The notes: generated from the letters alone by a model not told the origin. DNA of 47,454 nucleotides from an uncultured Clostridia bacterium (GCA_944384895.1 CALWVB010000110.1:1-47454), one strand, 5' to 3'; numbered from the stretch's first letter, positions 15,776-25,159 are shown. Made by a program: numbers and translations.

Positions 15776-17377
15776 TTACTTATCCTTAAGATCGGTAATT
15801 TTTTCCGCTATATATTTAAATGCCGGACAGGTTGATATTTTACCATCCTCACAATCTTCCGCTATAATTGCTACTGCATATTGTGGTGCTATATATGGAA
15901 AAAATCCTCCAAACCATGAATGTACAATTTCTCTGTCGCCATCCATAACACCGGTTTGAGCTGTTGCAGTTTTACCTGCTGCAATTACATTATACGGCGC
16001 TGCCGTATAACCTGTACCGCCCTCTTTTAGTACCTCAGACATAAATTCTTTTACTGTATCTGTTATCTCTTCAGGTATAACCTGTACAGGCGGTGTTGTT
16101 GGTTCTTCTATTAAATTTTTATTTACATCTACCTTTCCTGCTATTAACCTTGGCGTATAATATTCTCCATTTGACGCTATTGTATTTACCATAGAACATA
16201 TTTGTACCGGAGTAGCTGTTAATTCACCCTGTCCAAATGAAAAATTTGCTGTAACCGCAGGGCCTTTTAACATATCTTTTTCTGGTAAAGTACCTGAAGC
16301 TGATGAATAATCTTTTGCGAAATAATTTGCTTTGCCAAATCCTAATGATACAGCCAAATTATATATTTTATCTCCGCCTATTTGCTGACCTATATTAATA
16401 AAATATGGATTACATGAATGCGCTAAGGCCTCTGCCATATTTTGTTCACCATGGCCCGCCCTATTATGGCATCCAAATGTATTGCTCCCTACTGTAATAC
16501 TCCCTTTGCATTCATATTTAAAATCAGGTGAAATATTATTTTCTAACGCTGCGCTTACTGTGACTAGTTTAAAAACTGATCCAACACTATAAGCTGAAAA
16601 CGCTCTATTTAAAAGAGGCGAATTTTCATCATTTATATAATCAGCAATATTATTTGGAGAATAGGTTGGCCGGCTTACTGATGCTACAATATCACCTGTC
16701 CCAACCTCCATTATTACTATTGCTCCTTTCTCTATATATTTATCTGCGGCATCTTCTGCAATTTGTTGTATTTCTTTATCTAATGTGAGCATAATACCTT
16801 GTGTTGTATTATCTATTGTATTAACTATATTAGGTTCAATACCTGTAAGAGGAGAACCTATTGCGTTAACAGGATAAGATACTGTGATTTTTGCATCCTG
16901 TTCTGTTAAATAATCATTATATACTTTTTCAATACCTGTAATTCCTAAATCATCATATCCTGTATATCCTATAATATGTGCTGCTAATTGATTATCTGAA
17001 TATCGTTTTTTTAATAAAAATGTATTAATTCCTTCTTCGTTTATTGATTTATTTAATTCAATTGTAAGCGGTTTGCCTGTATTTATTCTTTGTAAAAAAT
17101 CTTCTCTATCCTTCTCATCTAATTGTTTAGCAATTGTATTAACAGCCTTTGGAATAGGATTTACCGAAGCTACATACCTATTTTGTTCATTAACTAAATT
17201 ATTATAATTTCTATCATATATATTTCCTCTTTCTTTAGCTACTGTAAGTGTAGCTGTACCTTGTGATTTTGCTGCCGCCATCATTCCATTATCAGTTGAT
17301 AAATATAATAACCTAGTAAATAATATTGAGAAGCATAAAATAATCACCGTAAACACTATTGACATTCTTCGGAACAT
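15776..17377 (-). CDS. Class B penicillin-binding protein (peptidoglycan transpeptidase)
   Basis: A 533-aa FtsI/PbpA-type transpeptidase with one N-terminal membrane anchor (residues 6-26), a dimerisation region (RGNIYDRN, near residues 51-58) and a transpeptidase domain (about 210-525). The active-site boxes are SVFK (SxxK), SCN (SxN) and KTATAQ where KTG is usual. It acts outside the membrane to cross-link peptidoglycan in division, elongation or spore cortex synthesis; no RodA/FtsW gene is adjacent in this window. No PASTA domain. GGGGAG lies 9 nt before the ATG. The Gly-to-Ala change in the third box is the only oddity. Confidence 0.9.
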   Translation of the reverse strand: MFRRMSIVFTVIILCFSILFTRLLYLSTDNGMMAAAKSQGTATLTVAKERGNIYDRNYNNLVNEQNRYVASVNPIPKAVNTIAKQLDEKDREDFLQRINTGKPLTIELNKSINEEGINTFLLKKRYSDNQLAAHIIGYTGYDDLGITGIEKVYNDYLTEQDAKITVSYPVNAIGSPLTGIEPNIVNTIDNTTQGIMLTLDKEIQQIAEDAADKYIEKGAIVIMEVGTGDIVASVSRPTYSPNNIADYINDENSPLLNRAFSAYSVGSVFKLVTVSAALENNISPDFKYECKGSITVGSNTFGCHNRAGHGEQNMAEALAHSCNPYFINIGQQIGGDKIYNLAVSLGFGKANYFAKDYSSASGTLPEKDMLKGPAVTANFSFGQGELTATPVQICSMVNTIASNGEYYTPRLIAGKVDVNKNLIEEPTTPPVQVIPEEITDTVKEFMSEVLKEGGTGYTAAPYNVIAAGKTATAQTGVMDGDREIVHSWFGGFFPYIAPQYAVAIIAEDCEDGKISTCPAFKYIAEKITDLKDK

Positions 17378-17521
17378 TCAATCATCTCCCCTATAAATGT
17401 ATTATGTCCACATTATGTAATGCAAATTCCATTATATTAGTTTAATAAGAACTACTTTATAACTATTGCACAATAGAGTATAATATATATAATACATATT
17501 TCGTGTTTTTTTAAACGATTT

Positions 17522-17555
17522 GTTGATTCGATTGAAAATCAACGTAAAGTTGATT
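17522..17555. promoter_or_regulatory. Triple half-site operator of the XRE gene
   Basis: GTTGATT (17522-17528), AATCAAC (17537-17543) and GTTGATT (17549-17555) lie 26-59 bp before the start codon. Adjacent pairs form inverted repeats with 8- and 5-bp spacers. A TATAAT lies upstream at 17479-17484. This is a likely autoregulatory site; it may also influence the divergent PBP gene. Confidence 0.6.
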
Positions 17556-17580
17556 ACAATTTTTCTTGAGGTGAACGGAT

Positions 17581-17916
17581 ATGTATAATAATTTACGAGC
17601 AATTAGAATAGAACGCGGATTGACTCAAAAGCAGGTTGCAACTGATCTTGGAATTTCCATTCAGAGGTATAATAATTATGAGACAGGTAAACGGGAACCT
17701 GATAATAAAATGCTTTGCATCCTAGCGGTTTACTTTAAATGTACAACTGATTATTTATTAGGTCTTAGTAATGATCCAAATCAGAGAATTGAAAATGCCC
17801 CAATGCGTGACGGCACTGAGGCATATGTACAAATCGATGAAGATTCCGACGAACTCACTTCTGGTCAGGTTGATCAGATTCGTCAGATTGTCGAGGAATA
17901 TAGCAAAGATTTATAA
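17581..17916 (+). CDS. XRE-family transcriptional regulator
   Basis: A 111-aa protein with an N-terminal Cro/C1-type helix-turn-helix (residues 5-60: RIERGLTQKQVATDLGI, then RYNNYETGKREPD, and YFKCTTDYLLG). The C-terminal 45 residues are acidic and lack a recognised domain. GAGGTGA lies about 5 nt before the ATG. It is divergent from the PBP gene and preceded by three GTTGATT/AATCAAC half-sites. Its 3' end is overlapped on the other strand by a possible 46-aa ORF with its own promoter. Target genes are unknown. Confidence 0.88.
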   Translation: MYNNLRAIRIERGLTQKQVATDLGISIQRYNNYETGKREPDNKMLCILAVYFKCTTDYLLGLSNDPNQRIENAPMRDGTEAYVQIDEDSDELTSGQVDQIRQIVEEYSKDL

Positions 17917-17995
17917 TTTCTATATCTCCGTAAACGATCCTTTTTATATGTCTTAATTCCTCTGGAAATTCTATATAGTATTTTGACACTTTCAT
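17855..17995 (-). CDS. Possible 46-aa small protein, convergent with the XRE gene
   Basis: ATG at 17995 opens 46 codons (MKVSKYYIEFPEELRHIKRI...; C-terminus ...SDQPDQK) ending in TGA. AAAGGA (about 18004-18009) is at good distance. A promoter TTGACT (18065-18070), 16 nt, TATAAT (18043-18048) lies upstream. The last third runs antisense to the XRE coding end, where codon choice is constrained by the other strand. No known family. The combination of promoter, ribosome binding site and ORF is better than chance, but the product is unproven. Confidence 0.4.
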   Translation of the reverse strand: MKVSKYYIEFPEELRHIKRIVYGDIEIINLCYIPRQSDESDQPDQK

Positions 17996-18037
17996 GAACA
18001 ACATCCTTTCTGCTCAAGTCAATGCAAAACATTCCAC

Positions 18038-18070
18038 GTGATATTATATCACATGAGCTTTAATAGTCAA
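18038..18070 (-). promoter_or_regulatory. Promoter with palindrome over the -10
   Basis: TTGACT (18065-18070), 16 nt, TATAAT (18043-18048) on the minus strand. The -10 sits in the perfect palindrome GTGATAT-T-ATATCAC (18038-18052), a plausible repressor site. It is placed to drive the 46-aa ORF. Elsewhere in 17917-18255 I see only this, the dacF-like terminator and A+T-rich sequence. Confidence 0.6.
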
Positions 18071-18180
18071 TGTGTTTTGTATAACTTGAAACTACCATTA
18101 ATTTTTCATGAAAAGATTACAATTTTAAATAATTTAATGGCTTTTTACATACTAAGCAATCCAACCAAAAAAAGCAAAAA

Positions 18181-18220
18181 TATAAAGCTGTGCTGATTAA
18201 AAATACGGCACAGCTTTATA
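18181..18220 (-). terminator. Terminator of the DacF-like gene
   Basis: A perfect 13-bp stem TATAAAGCTGTGC (18181-18193) with GCACAGCTTTATA (18208-18220), followed on the minus strand by TTTTTGCTTTTTTT, 36 bp past the stop codon. Confidence 0.85.
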
Positions 18221-18255
18221 TTACAATTATTCAAATATTCAAAATAAATTAATGG

Positions 18256-19593
18256 TTATTTTTTACTATTTCTATTATTGTTGCGTTTTTTAGACTTTTT
18301 AACATAGTTAATTATAATAGTTGTAATAACATATGCTATAAGCAATACTGCTATAGATATAGCTGTTATTTTAAACCATGTCTGTCCTATAACCTCTTTA
18401 ACCTTATCAAGAAATGATAAATAACCACTTCTTTTTATTGATTCAGCGGCTACTAAATTTACCTGTCCGAGTGTTTCCCCATCCGCCACAATCTCCATAC
18501 TTCCCAGTATTTGACCCTTTTCTATCGGCGCTTCTATATATTCAGGTAAATTCTTTAAAAATTGTACGCTTTGCTGATCATTAATATCAATAGATTTATT
18601 AATTAATGCTGTTACAGTTGATTCCGGTATAACATGTATTACATCTGCATCCCATGATGATTTAACTTTTATCTCTGCAATAGGTGTATTTTCTTCAACT
18701 AATTGCCTTATTTTAAAATTATCAAAGGCCCATTGATATAATGTTTTTGCATCTTTAAACGCGCTATTAAAGTCCAAGTCATTTCCCTGAGAATCTTCTG
18801 TAGGGCCTCCCATTAAAACTAATAAATAATTATATCCATCCTTTGTAGCCGTTGATATAAAACATCTTCCGCCATTATCAGTAGATCCATATTTTATTCC
18901 TTTTACCGGACTATAATAATACTGGCTGGTGCTCACCATCATCTGATTGGATGTTCTGATTTTATGCTCTTCATTTTTATTTGTTGCCGGAACTACATAA
19001 CTTGTCTGGCTGCACATATCTAAAAATCCCGGTATTTTAATTGCTTGCTTTGCTATTTTTGCCATATCGTTACATGTTGTATGTTGTTCTTCTTCATCCA
19101 TACCATGAGCATTAACAAATGTTGTATTTTCACAGCCTAACTGTTCAGCTCTTTCATTCATCATTTTAGCAAAATTGCTTTGTGTACCGCCTATTTCTTC
19201 TGCTATTACTGAACAACAATCATTAGCTGAACCTACTAATATATTATACAATAAATCTTTCATTGATATTTGTTCGCCTGCTACTATACCGGAAGAATTA
19301 TATACTAAATTCTTATCATCTAATATAGTGTCAGATACTGTTACCATTTTTGTATTAATATCTTCTGTATTTTCAAAAGCTAACATTGCTGTCATAACTT
19401 TATTAAATGCTGTTGGCGGCATATGCTTATCAGCATTTTTTTCATATATAATTTTATCTGTATCTAAATTTATAAGTAAAGCACATTGAGAATATATACC
19501 TTCATTTGGAGCATATTGTGCATTAACCTGAAATATTGGGATTGTTAAAATGATAAGTATTGCAACTAATATTGAAAATGCTCTTTTTAACAT
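18256..19593 (-). CDS. D-Ala-D-Ala carboxypeptidase (S11) family protein lacking the catalytic serine
   Basis: A 445-aa member of the DacA/DacF peptidase family, exported by an N-terminal signal (residues 3-26, VNA-Q) and with a C-terminal membrane helix plus basic tail (about 405-445). The family's SxxK box (usually PASLTK) reads PTAFNK here: Ala62 replaces the nucleophile, while Lys65 remains. The SxN box is kept (GSAND). The KTG box reads KYG (in VKGIKYGSTDNGGRC). It therefore probably cannot do carboxypeptidase chemistry and may bind muropeptides or regulate. ATG at 19593 (AGGAGAG upstream) is preferred to an in-frame start at 19629. Reading frame is intact, so it is not a simple pseudogene. 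Confidence 0.85.
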   Translation of the reverse strand: MLKRAFSILVAILIILTIPIFQVNAQYAPNEGIYSQCALLINLDTDKIIYEKNADKHMPPTAFNKVMTAMLAFENTEDINTKMVTVSDTILDDKNLVYNSSGIVAGEQISMKDLLYNILVGSANDCCSVIAEEIGGTQSNFAKMMNERAEQLGCENTTFVNAHGMDEEEQHTTCNDMAKIAKQAIKIPGFLDMCSQTSYVVPATNKNEEHKIRTSNQMMVSTSQYYYSPVKGIKYGSTDNGGRCFISTATKDGYNYLLVLMGGPTEDSQGNDLDFNSAFKDAKTLYQWAFDNFKIRQLVEENTPIAEIKVKSSWDADVIHVIPESTVTALINKSIDINDQQSVQFLKNLPEYIEAPIEKGQILGSMEIVADGETLGQVNLVAAESIKRSGYLSFLDKVKEVIGQTWFKITAISIAVLLIAYVITTIIINYVKKSKKRNNNRNSKK

Positions 19594-19746
19594 GTATTTT
19601 CTCTCCTGATATGATATAATTAAATTCATATTTAAATAGTAAAATATACAATTAATTATAAAATATATTGACTATTTATACAACCATTTTGAATATTTCT
19701 TAATAAATATTATAAACTTCAAAATTATAAGGAGAAGTTTAATTAT

Positions 19747-20898
19747 ATGATAAAAAGATTACATACATCAGATTGGCATTTAGGAAGAATCATATATGGC
19801 CGGTCTCTTTTAAATGATCAGGAATATTTTATAAATAATTTTTTTCTTCCATATATTAAAGATTATAAACCTGACGCTATTATTATAGCCGGTGATATAT
19901 ATGATAGAAAGATAGCTCCTTCTCAGGCTATTCGTTTATTTGATAATACAATAACGGAAATATGTCTTGAATGTAATACACAACTTATAATAATATCCGG
20001 TAATCATGATGGAGCTGACCGTCTTACATTAGGTTCAAAATTATTAAGTAATATGGGAGTACATTTTATTTCTCGTATACCAGAAACCCCTGAGCCGATT
20101 GTTATTAATAATCAAAATGAATGCGTTAATATTTGGCCATTACCATATTTTGAACCGGTTGATATGCGTGATTACCTTAATAATGACAAGCTACATAGCT
20201 TTAATGATTCATATAAAAGCTACATTAAATATATAAGTGATAAAATGCCACTTAATCAAACTAATATTTTAACAGCACATTGTTTTGTAACAGGTAGTAA
20301 AACAAGTGAATCGGAATCTCCTTTATATATAGGCGGCAGCGGTGAAGTTCATAAGGATACTTTCAGCCTGTTTGATTATGTCGCTCTTGGTCATTTGCAT
20401 GCTCCTCAATGTATTAATAATATATATTATTCAGGTTCCCCTCTTAAATACTCATTTGATGAAGAAAAACATACTAAATGCATTAATAAAATAGAGATTA
20501 ATAATAAAAATATATCTGTTGAAAAAATACCGGTCCCTGCTCAGCATGATATGAGAAAAATTATTGGCAAATTTGATGAGCTTATTGAAAATGCAAAACA
20601 TGATAAACATAATGAGGATTATATATTTGCAGTATTGCTTGATGATGTGCCGATATTTGAACCGGTTGCAAGACTGCGTGAATATTATCCTAATATATTA
20701 GGATTGGAAAGCAGTTGGATGTATAAACAATCTAATCAAAATAATAGAGATATGCTGCGTAAAAGTATAGAATCAAATAAAATTGATGATATACAAATAT
20801 TTGAACAGTTCTTATCTCAAATGTGCGGATATGAATCAACACCGGAAGATATACAAATCTTTAATGATCTCACTTCAGGAGATGATAAAAACATATGA
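19747..20898 (+). CDS. sbcD: Exonuclease SbcCD subunit D (nuclease)
   Basis: A 383-aa Mre11-type metallophosphoesterase. Phosphoesterase motifs are visible: TSDWHLGR (residues 7-14), AGDIYDR, SGNHDGADRL, TAHCFVTG, and ALGHLHAPQ. With SbcC it opens hairpins and trims blocked DNA ends, relevant in a chromosome carrying long inverted repeats. AAGGAGAAG lies before the ATG. Its stop overlaps the sbcC start as ATGA, indicating coupling. Confidence 0.95.
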   Translation: MIKRLHTSDWHLGRIIYGRSLLNDQEYFINNFFLPYIKDYKPDAIIIAGDIYDRKIAPSQAIRLFDNTITEICLECNTQLIIISGNHDGADRLTLGSKLLSNMGVHFISRIPETPEPIVINNQNECVNIWPLPYFEPVDMRDYLNNDKLHSFNDSYKSYIKYISDKMPLNQTNILTAHCFVTGSKTSESESPLYIGGSGEVHKDTFSLFDYVALGHLHAPQCINNIYYSGSPLKYSFDEEKHTKCINKIEINNKNISVEKIPVPAQHDMRKIIGKFDELIENAKHDKHNEDYIFAVLLDDVPIFEPVARLREYYPNILGLESSWMYKQSNQNNRDMLRKSIESNKIDDIQIFEQFLSQMCGYESTPEDIQIFNDLTSGDDKNI

Positions 20899-23800
20899 AA
20901 CCATTAAAAGTTACTATGCAGGCTTTTGGTCCTTATATTGAAAAATGTACTGTTGATTTTGATAAATTAAATAAAAACAGAATATTTCTGATAACCGGTC
21001 CAACTGGCAGCGGTAAAACTACTATTCTTGACGCTATGTGTTTTGCTTTATATGGTATGGCGACCGGTGAAAACCGTCAGTGGGATTTAATGCGTAATAC
21101 CGCTGCTCAAGATAATATTGCAACATATGTGCAATTTGAATTTTCTATAGGTAATGATATTTATAAATTTGAACGCAGCCGGTCATATAAAATACGCAAA
21201 CGGAAATCTGATAAACCTCAGGAATTGGAAACTACTGTTTATGCATATAAAAAAAATGGAGATGAATGGGAAAAGATAGCTTCAACCGGTAAAGCTGCAA
21301 CAGCATTAGCAACTGAACTTCTTGGATTTAATCGCGATCAATTTGTTCAGGTTATTATACTTCCTCAAGGAGAATTTAAAAAACTGCTCGTGGCAAAATC
21401 CACTGAAAAAAGTGAAATACTTGAAACTTTATTTTCTGCCTCAAGATGGAAAATGATAGCTTCAAACGCTGCTAATCAATGTTCAAAATTATCCGAAGAA
21501 CTTAATTCTATTAGCGCTATGCGCGAAACATTATTAAAAAATCATAATACGGAAAATTTTCAGCAATTATATGATTTAAAAAATAATATCAGTTTAAACC
21601 TTAAAGAGCTATCAACACAATCTATTGAACTTAATAATAAATTAAATAAAGCAAATACTGAGTTGCAAGATGCTAAAAGTGTAATTAAAAATATCGAAAA
21701 TCTTGAAATATTAAAGCAAAAATATGAAAAAAGCAAAGATGAATTGGAATCTGTAGCTGATAAAAAACAAACAGTAACAAACGGAAGAAAAATATTATCT
21801 GTTTTACCTTATTATAGTACTAAAAATTCTGTTTATAACGACTTAAATAATAATAAAAAGAAAATTGATAAATTAACTTTACATATATCTTCATTAAAAC
21901 AGAATCTTAATAAGGCAAAAATTTTAGCTGATGATATACCAAATAAAAGAAAACAAATCAATGAAAATATTATTGCCCAGGAAAAACTTAAACAGTCAAT
22001 TTCTGATGCAAATTTATTATCTAATCTATTCAAAAGTTCAAAAAAATTAAATAATGATTTAATAATATTACAGGATAATATAAAAAATCTTAATCGTGAA
22101 CTTGAAAATAACCAAACAAAACTATCTGAAGGCGAAAAAACATGGAATGATATCCAAAAAAATTATATTTTAAATATTCCACAGTTCGAAGCAAAAATAA
22201 ATTTTTTAAAATCTGCTCAAATCGATTATAAAGTGCTTGACGAACAGACAAAATACTACGATAATATATGTAATAAATATTCACAATATAAGACAAAAAC
22301 TTCACAATCATTATTAATAGCTAATCAAAAAAAAGCAATAGCAGATAAAGCTGAACAATTAATGTTAGCTGATTGGGCTTATAGGCTTTCTATTAATTTA
22401 AACGACGGGAAACCATGTCCTGTATGCGGTTCAATTGAGCATCCTTTTCCTGCACAGCCTCATGATGGACAAGCTATAGATAAAGAAAAATATCTGCAAT
22501 TGCGTCAAGAAGCTGATAATGCTATTAAAATATCCCATGAAAATACTCTAAAATTAGAAAGTCTACAGACTGAAATCAACAGCGCAAAGGTTTTAATGGA
22601 TACTGCGAAAAAAAATTGTGATATACGAGATATTGCAAAAGATGATATTGAACCTGAATTAAAAAAATATCAGGAACAATTAAACTTTGCTCGAAAAAAG
22701 GAATCACAAATAGATCTGGTAGAAGCTAAACGTTTAAAACTTATAGATGAAATAGAAACACTTAAAAAAAATATTACCCAGGCTAATAATCAGGAGTTAA
22801 ATCTTAAAGCTCAATTATTATCTAATAATAATCAGATTGAACGTCTTAAAACAACAATTGGAGATAATAATCATGATATTGTAACGCTTGAAAAATCACT
22901 TCAAAAAATTATAAATGAAACTGAACAATTAACATCATGGTGTGATTTAACTGAAAAAAATTTTTCTGCTTTAAAAGAACAATATCAAAACGTATTATCA
23001 GAAATTGAATTTAATACTAATCTAAATAAAGAATTAACAGAAAAATATAATACCGCTTTAAATACTTATTTAAAACAATGTCAAGCTCTTGGTATTGCAA
23101 ATGAAAACGATATAATTAATTTTAATCTTACAGAAAAAAGTATTTCTGAAATGGAAAAAGATATTTCTGAAAAAGAAGATACTTATAAAACTGATGCAAA
23201 AATATATAAAGAACAAAACAAATTATATGGTAATATAGCAAAACCAGATATTCTAGCCATACAAAAGAATTATGATGATATAATGCAGCAAAGATCACAA
23301 TGTGATATGCAATATGGCACAATAAAACGTCAGTTAGAATCTTTAGATCAAACAATTATAACTTTATCTTCTATTGAGCAAAAACAAGTAGTATTAGATA
23401 AACAATATGGCAAAATGAAACAGTTATCCAATTTTCTTTCAGGGAAAAACCAGTTTAATACCCCTATACACCAATTTGTATTAGGTATAATGCTTGAAGA
23501 AATTATTATATCGGCTAATCAATATTTATTAAGATTTAGCCGCGGACAATATAGCCTATTAAGAGTAGACCGTGAGAAATCCGGTAAAGGTTATATGGGT
23601 ATGGAACTGGATGTAATAGATGCACACCGAGGAGGAAGAAGAGATGTAAAAACTTTATCAGGAGGAGAAATATTTTTAGCTTCATTATCATTAGCGTTTG
23701 GTTTATCTGATGTTGTCCAACGGTTTGCCGGCGGAATACATCTCGATTCAATATTTATTGATGAAGGATTCGGCAGCTTAGATTCAGAAACTTTAGAAAC

Positions 23801-23951
23801 AGCTATGCGGGCTTTAAACGATATACAATCATCAGGTAGAGTGGTTGGTATAATATCTCATGTAAGCGAATTAAAAAATCGAATAGCTGCCAGGATAGAA
23901 ATAAATACAGATATAAACGGTGGAAGTCATATATCAGTAAAAGATATATAA
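20895..23951 (+). CDS. sbcC: Exonuclease SbcCD subunit C (SMC-like ATPase)
   Basis: A 1018-aa Rad50-like ATPase. Walker A GPTGSGKTT is near residue 35. Two long coiled coils (about 200-500 and 530-850) flank the zinc hook CPVC (C508, C511). The C-terminus has the signature LSGGE and Walker B SIFIDEGFGSLD with the D-loop. It holds DNA ends and powers SbcD. Length is typical. It starts within the sbcD stop codon. The coil regions are very rich in Asn, Lys and Ile, matching the A+T-rich genome. Confidence 0.95.
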   Translation: MKPLKVTMQAFGPYIEKCTVDFDKLNKNRIFLITGPTGSGKTTILDAMCFALYGMATGENRQWDLMRNTAAQDNIATYVQFEFSIGNDIYKFERSRSYKIRKRKSDKPQELETTVYAYKKNGDEWEKIASTGKAATALATELLGFNRDQFVQVIILPQGEFKKLLVAKSTEKSEILETLFSASRWKMIASNAANQCSKLSEELNSISAMRETLLKNHNTENFQQLYDLKNNISLNLKELSTQSIELNNKLNKANTELQDAKSVIKNIENLEILKQKYEKSKDELESVADKKQTVTNGRKILSVLPYYSTKNSVYNDLNNNKKKIDKLTLHISSLKQNLNKAKILADDIPNKRKQINENIIAQEKLKQSISDANLLSNLFKSSKKLNNDLIILQDNIKNLNRELENNQTKLSEGEKTWNDIQKNYILNIPQFEAKINFLKSAQIDYKVLDEQTKYYDNICNKYSQYKTKTSQSLLIANQKKAIADKAEQLMLADWAYRLSINLNDGKPCPVCGSIEHPFPAQPHDGQAIDKEKYLQLRQEADNAIKISHENTLKLESLQTEINSAKVLMDTAKKNCDIRDIAKDDIEPELKKYQEQLNFARKKESQIDLVEAKRLKLIDEIETLKKNITQANNQELNLKAQLLSNNNQIERLKTTIGDNNHDIVTLEKSLQKIINETEQLTSWCDLTEKNFSALKEQYQNVLSEIEFNTNLNKELTEKYNTALNTYLKQCQALGIANENDIINFNLTEKSISEMEKDISEKEDTYKTDAKIYKEQNKLYGNIAKPDILAIQKNYDDIMQQRSQCDMQYGTIKRQLESLDQTIITLSSIEQKQVVLDKQYGKMKQLSNFLSGKNQFNTPIHQFVLGIMLEEIIISANQYLLRFSRGQYSLLRVDREKSGKGYMGMELDVIDAHRGGRRDVKTLSGGEIFLASLSLAFGLSDVVQRFAGGIHLDSIFIDEGFGSLDSETLETAMRALNDIQSSGRVVGIISHVSELKNRIAARIEINTDINGGSHISVKDI

Positions 23952-24015
23952 TTAAATAATATTTTATATTGTCATAACAGCATAAAACTGATAAAATTAT
24001 ATTTATATAAAAATA

Positions 24016-24045
24016 TTGTCCATATATGGATAAAAATACTATAAA
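24016..24045 (+). promoter_or_regulatory. Promoter of pyrB
   Basis: TTGTCC (24016-24021), 18 nt, TATAAA (24040-24045). The -35 overlaps the palindrome CCATATATGG (24020-24029). No PyrR-type attenuator is visible in the very short leader (start codon at 24073). Confidence 0.55.
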
Positions 24046-24072
24046 ATATTATTTAAAAGGGGATTTTGAAAA

Positions 24073-25143
24073 ATGACGTCGAGACATTTGCTTGATCTGA
24101 ATTCATTAAATATTGACGAATGGATGATGCTAATAAAAACTGCAGATGAAATAAAAAATCATCCATACCGATATATTGATGCATGTCATGGAAAGGTATT
24201 AGCTACACTATTCTATGAACCGTCAACCCGTACACAAATGTCCTTTCAAACTGCTATGCTCAGACTTGGGGGCCGTATTATAGGATTTGACAATCCTGCT
24301 ACATCTTCAGTTTCAAAAGGTGAAAGTTTAAAAGATACAGTACGTGTTGTAAGCGGATATTCAGATATTATTGCAATCCGTCATCCAAAAGCTGGTTCGG
24401 CAAAAGCCGCATCATTTTATTCAAAAGTTCCTGTTATTAATGCAGGTGACGGTGGTCATCTCCATCCAACACAAACGCTAACAGATTTAGTTACTTTATA
24501 TGAAGAAAAAGGCCAATTAACCGATATGCGCATAGGTATGTGCGGAGATCTTATGAATGGCCGAACCGTTCATTCGTTAATAAAAGCTTTATGCCGTTTT
24601 AAAGGCAATAGCTTTGTATTAATCTCTACCCCACAACTTCGAATACCAAGTTATATAAAGGATATACTCAATGCAGTTGGGGCAAAATACTGTGAGGTTA
24701 ATACGCTTGAAGAAGCAATGTCTGATATAGATGTTTTATATATGACACGAATACAAAGAGAACGTTTTTCTTCAGATGAAGAGTATGAACGTCAAAAAGG
24801 CGTATATGTATTAGACAAACAAAAAATGAAATTGGCAAAAAGCGATTTAAAAATATTGCATCCATTGCCAAGAGTTGATGAAATTACTATTGATGTGGAT
24901 GACGACCCGCGTGCTGTATATTTTGAACAGACTGAATATGGTATGTATGCTCGTATGGCTCTTATTATGAATATGCTTGATGAAAATATTCATAAGGTTG
25001 ATGGAGCTCCCGTTTCTACACATAGTGAAACATGTACAAATTCAAATTGTATTACACAAACAGAAAAATATCTGCCTAAAATATTCAAGGAAAGCCGTGA
25101 TATACTTGTATGCAAATATTGTGAAGAGCGAATTTTGCTCTGA
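24073..25143 (+). CDS. pyrB: Aspartate carbamoyltransferase with fused PyrI-like zinc domain
   Basis: A 356-aa protein catalysing carbamoyl phosphate plus aspartate to carbamoyl aspartate in pyrimidine synthesis. Catalytic-chain motifs: YEPSTRTQMSF (about residues 50-60), GDGGHLHPTQTLTDL, GDLMNGRTVHSL, and HPLPRVDEI. The catalytic chain normally ends near residue 305. Here residues 315-356 add a four-cysteine unit, C321-x4-C326-x20-C347-x2-C350 (CTNSNC and CKYC), resembling the zinc domain of the regulatory chain PyrI. The nucleotide-binding domain of PyrI is absent, and no separate pyrI is adjacent. AAAGGGGA precedes the ATG. The rest of the pathway is not in the window. Confidence 0.92.
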   Translation: MTSRHLLDLNSLNIDEWMMLIKTADEIKNHPYRYIDACHGKVLATLFYEPSTRTQMSFQTAMLRLGGRIIGFDNPATSSVSKGESLKDTVRVVSGYSDIIAIRHPKAGSAKAASFYSKVPVINAGDGGHLHPTQTLTDLVTLYEEKGQLTDMRIGMCGDLMNGRTVHSLIKALCRFKGNSFVLISTPQLRIPSYIKDILNAVGAKYCEVNTLEEAMSDIDVLYMTRIQRERFSSDEEYERQKGVYVLDKQKMKLAKSDLKILHPLPRVDEITIDVDDDPRAVYFEQTEYGMYARMALIMNMLDENIHKVDGAPVSTHSETCTNSNCITQTEKYLPKIFKESRDILVCKYCEERILL

Positions 25144-25159
25144 GCAGTGTAAGGATATT

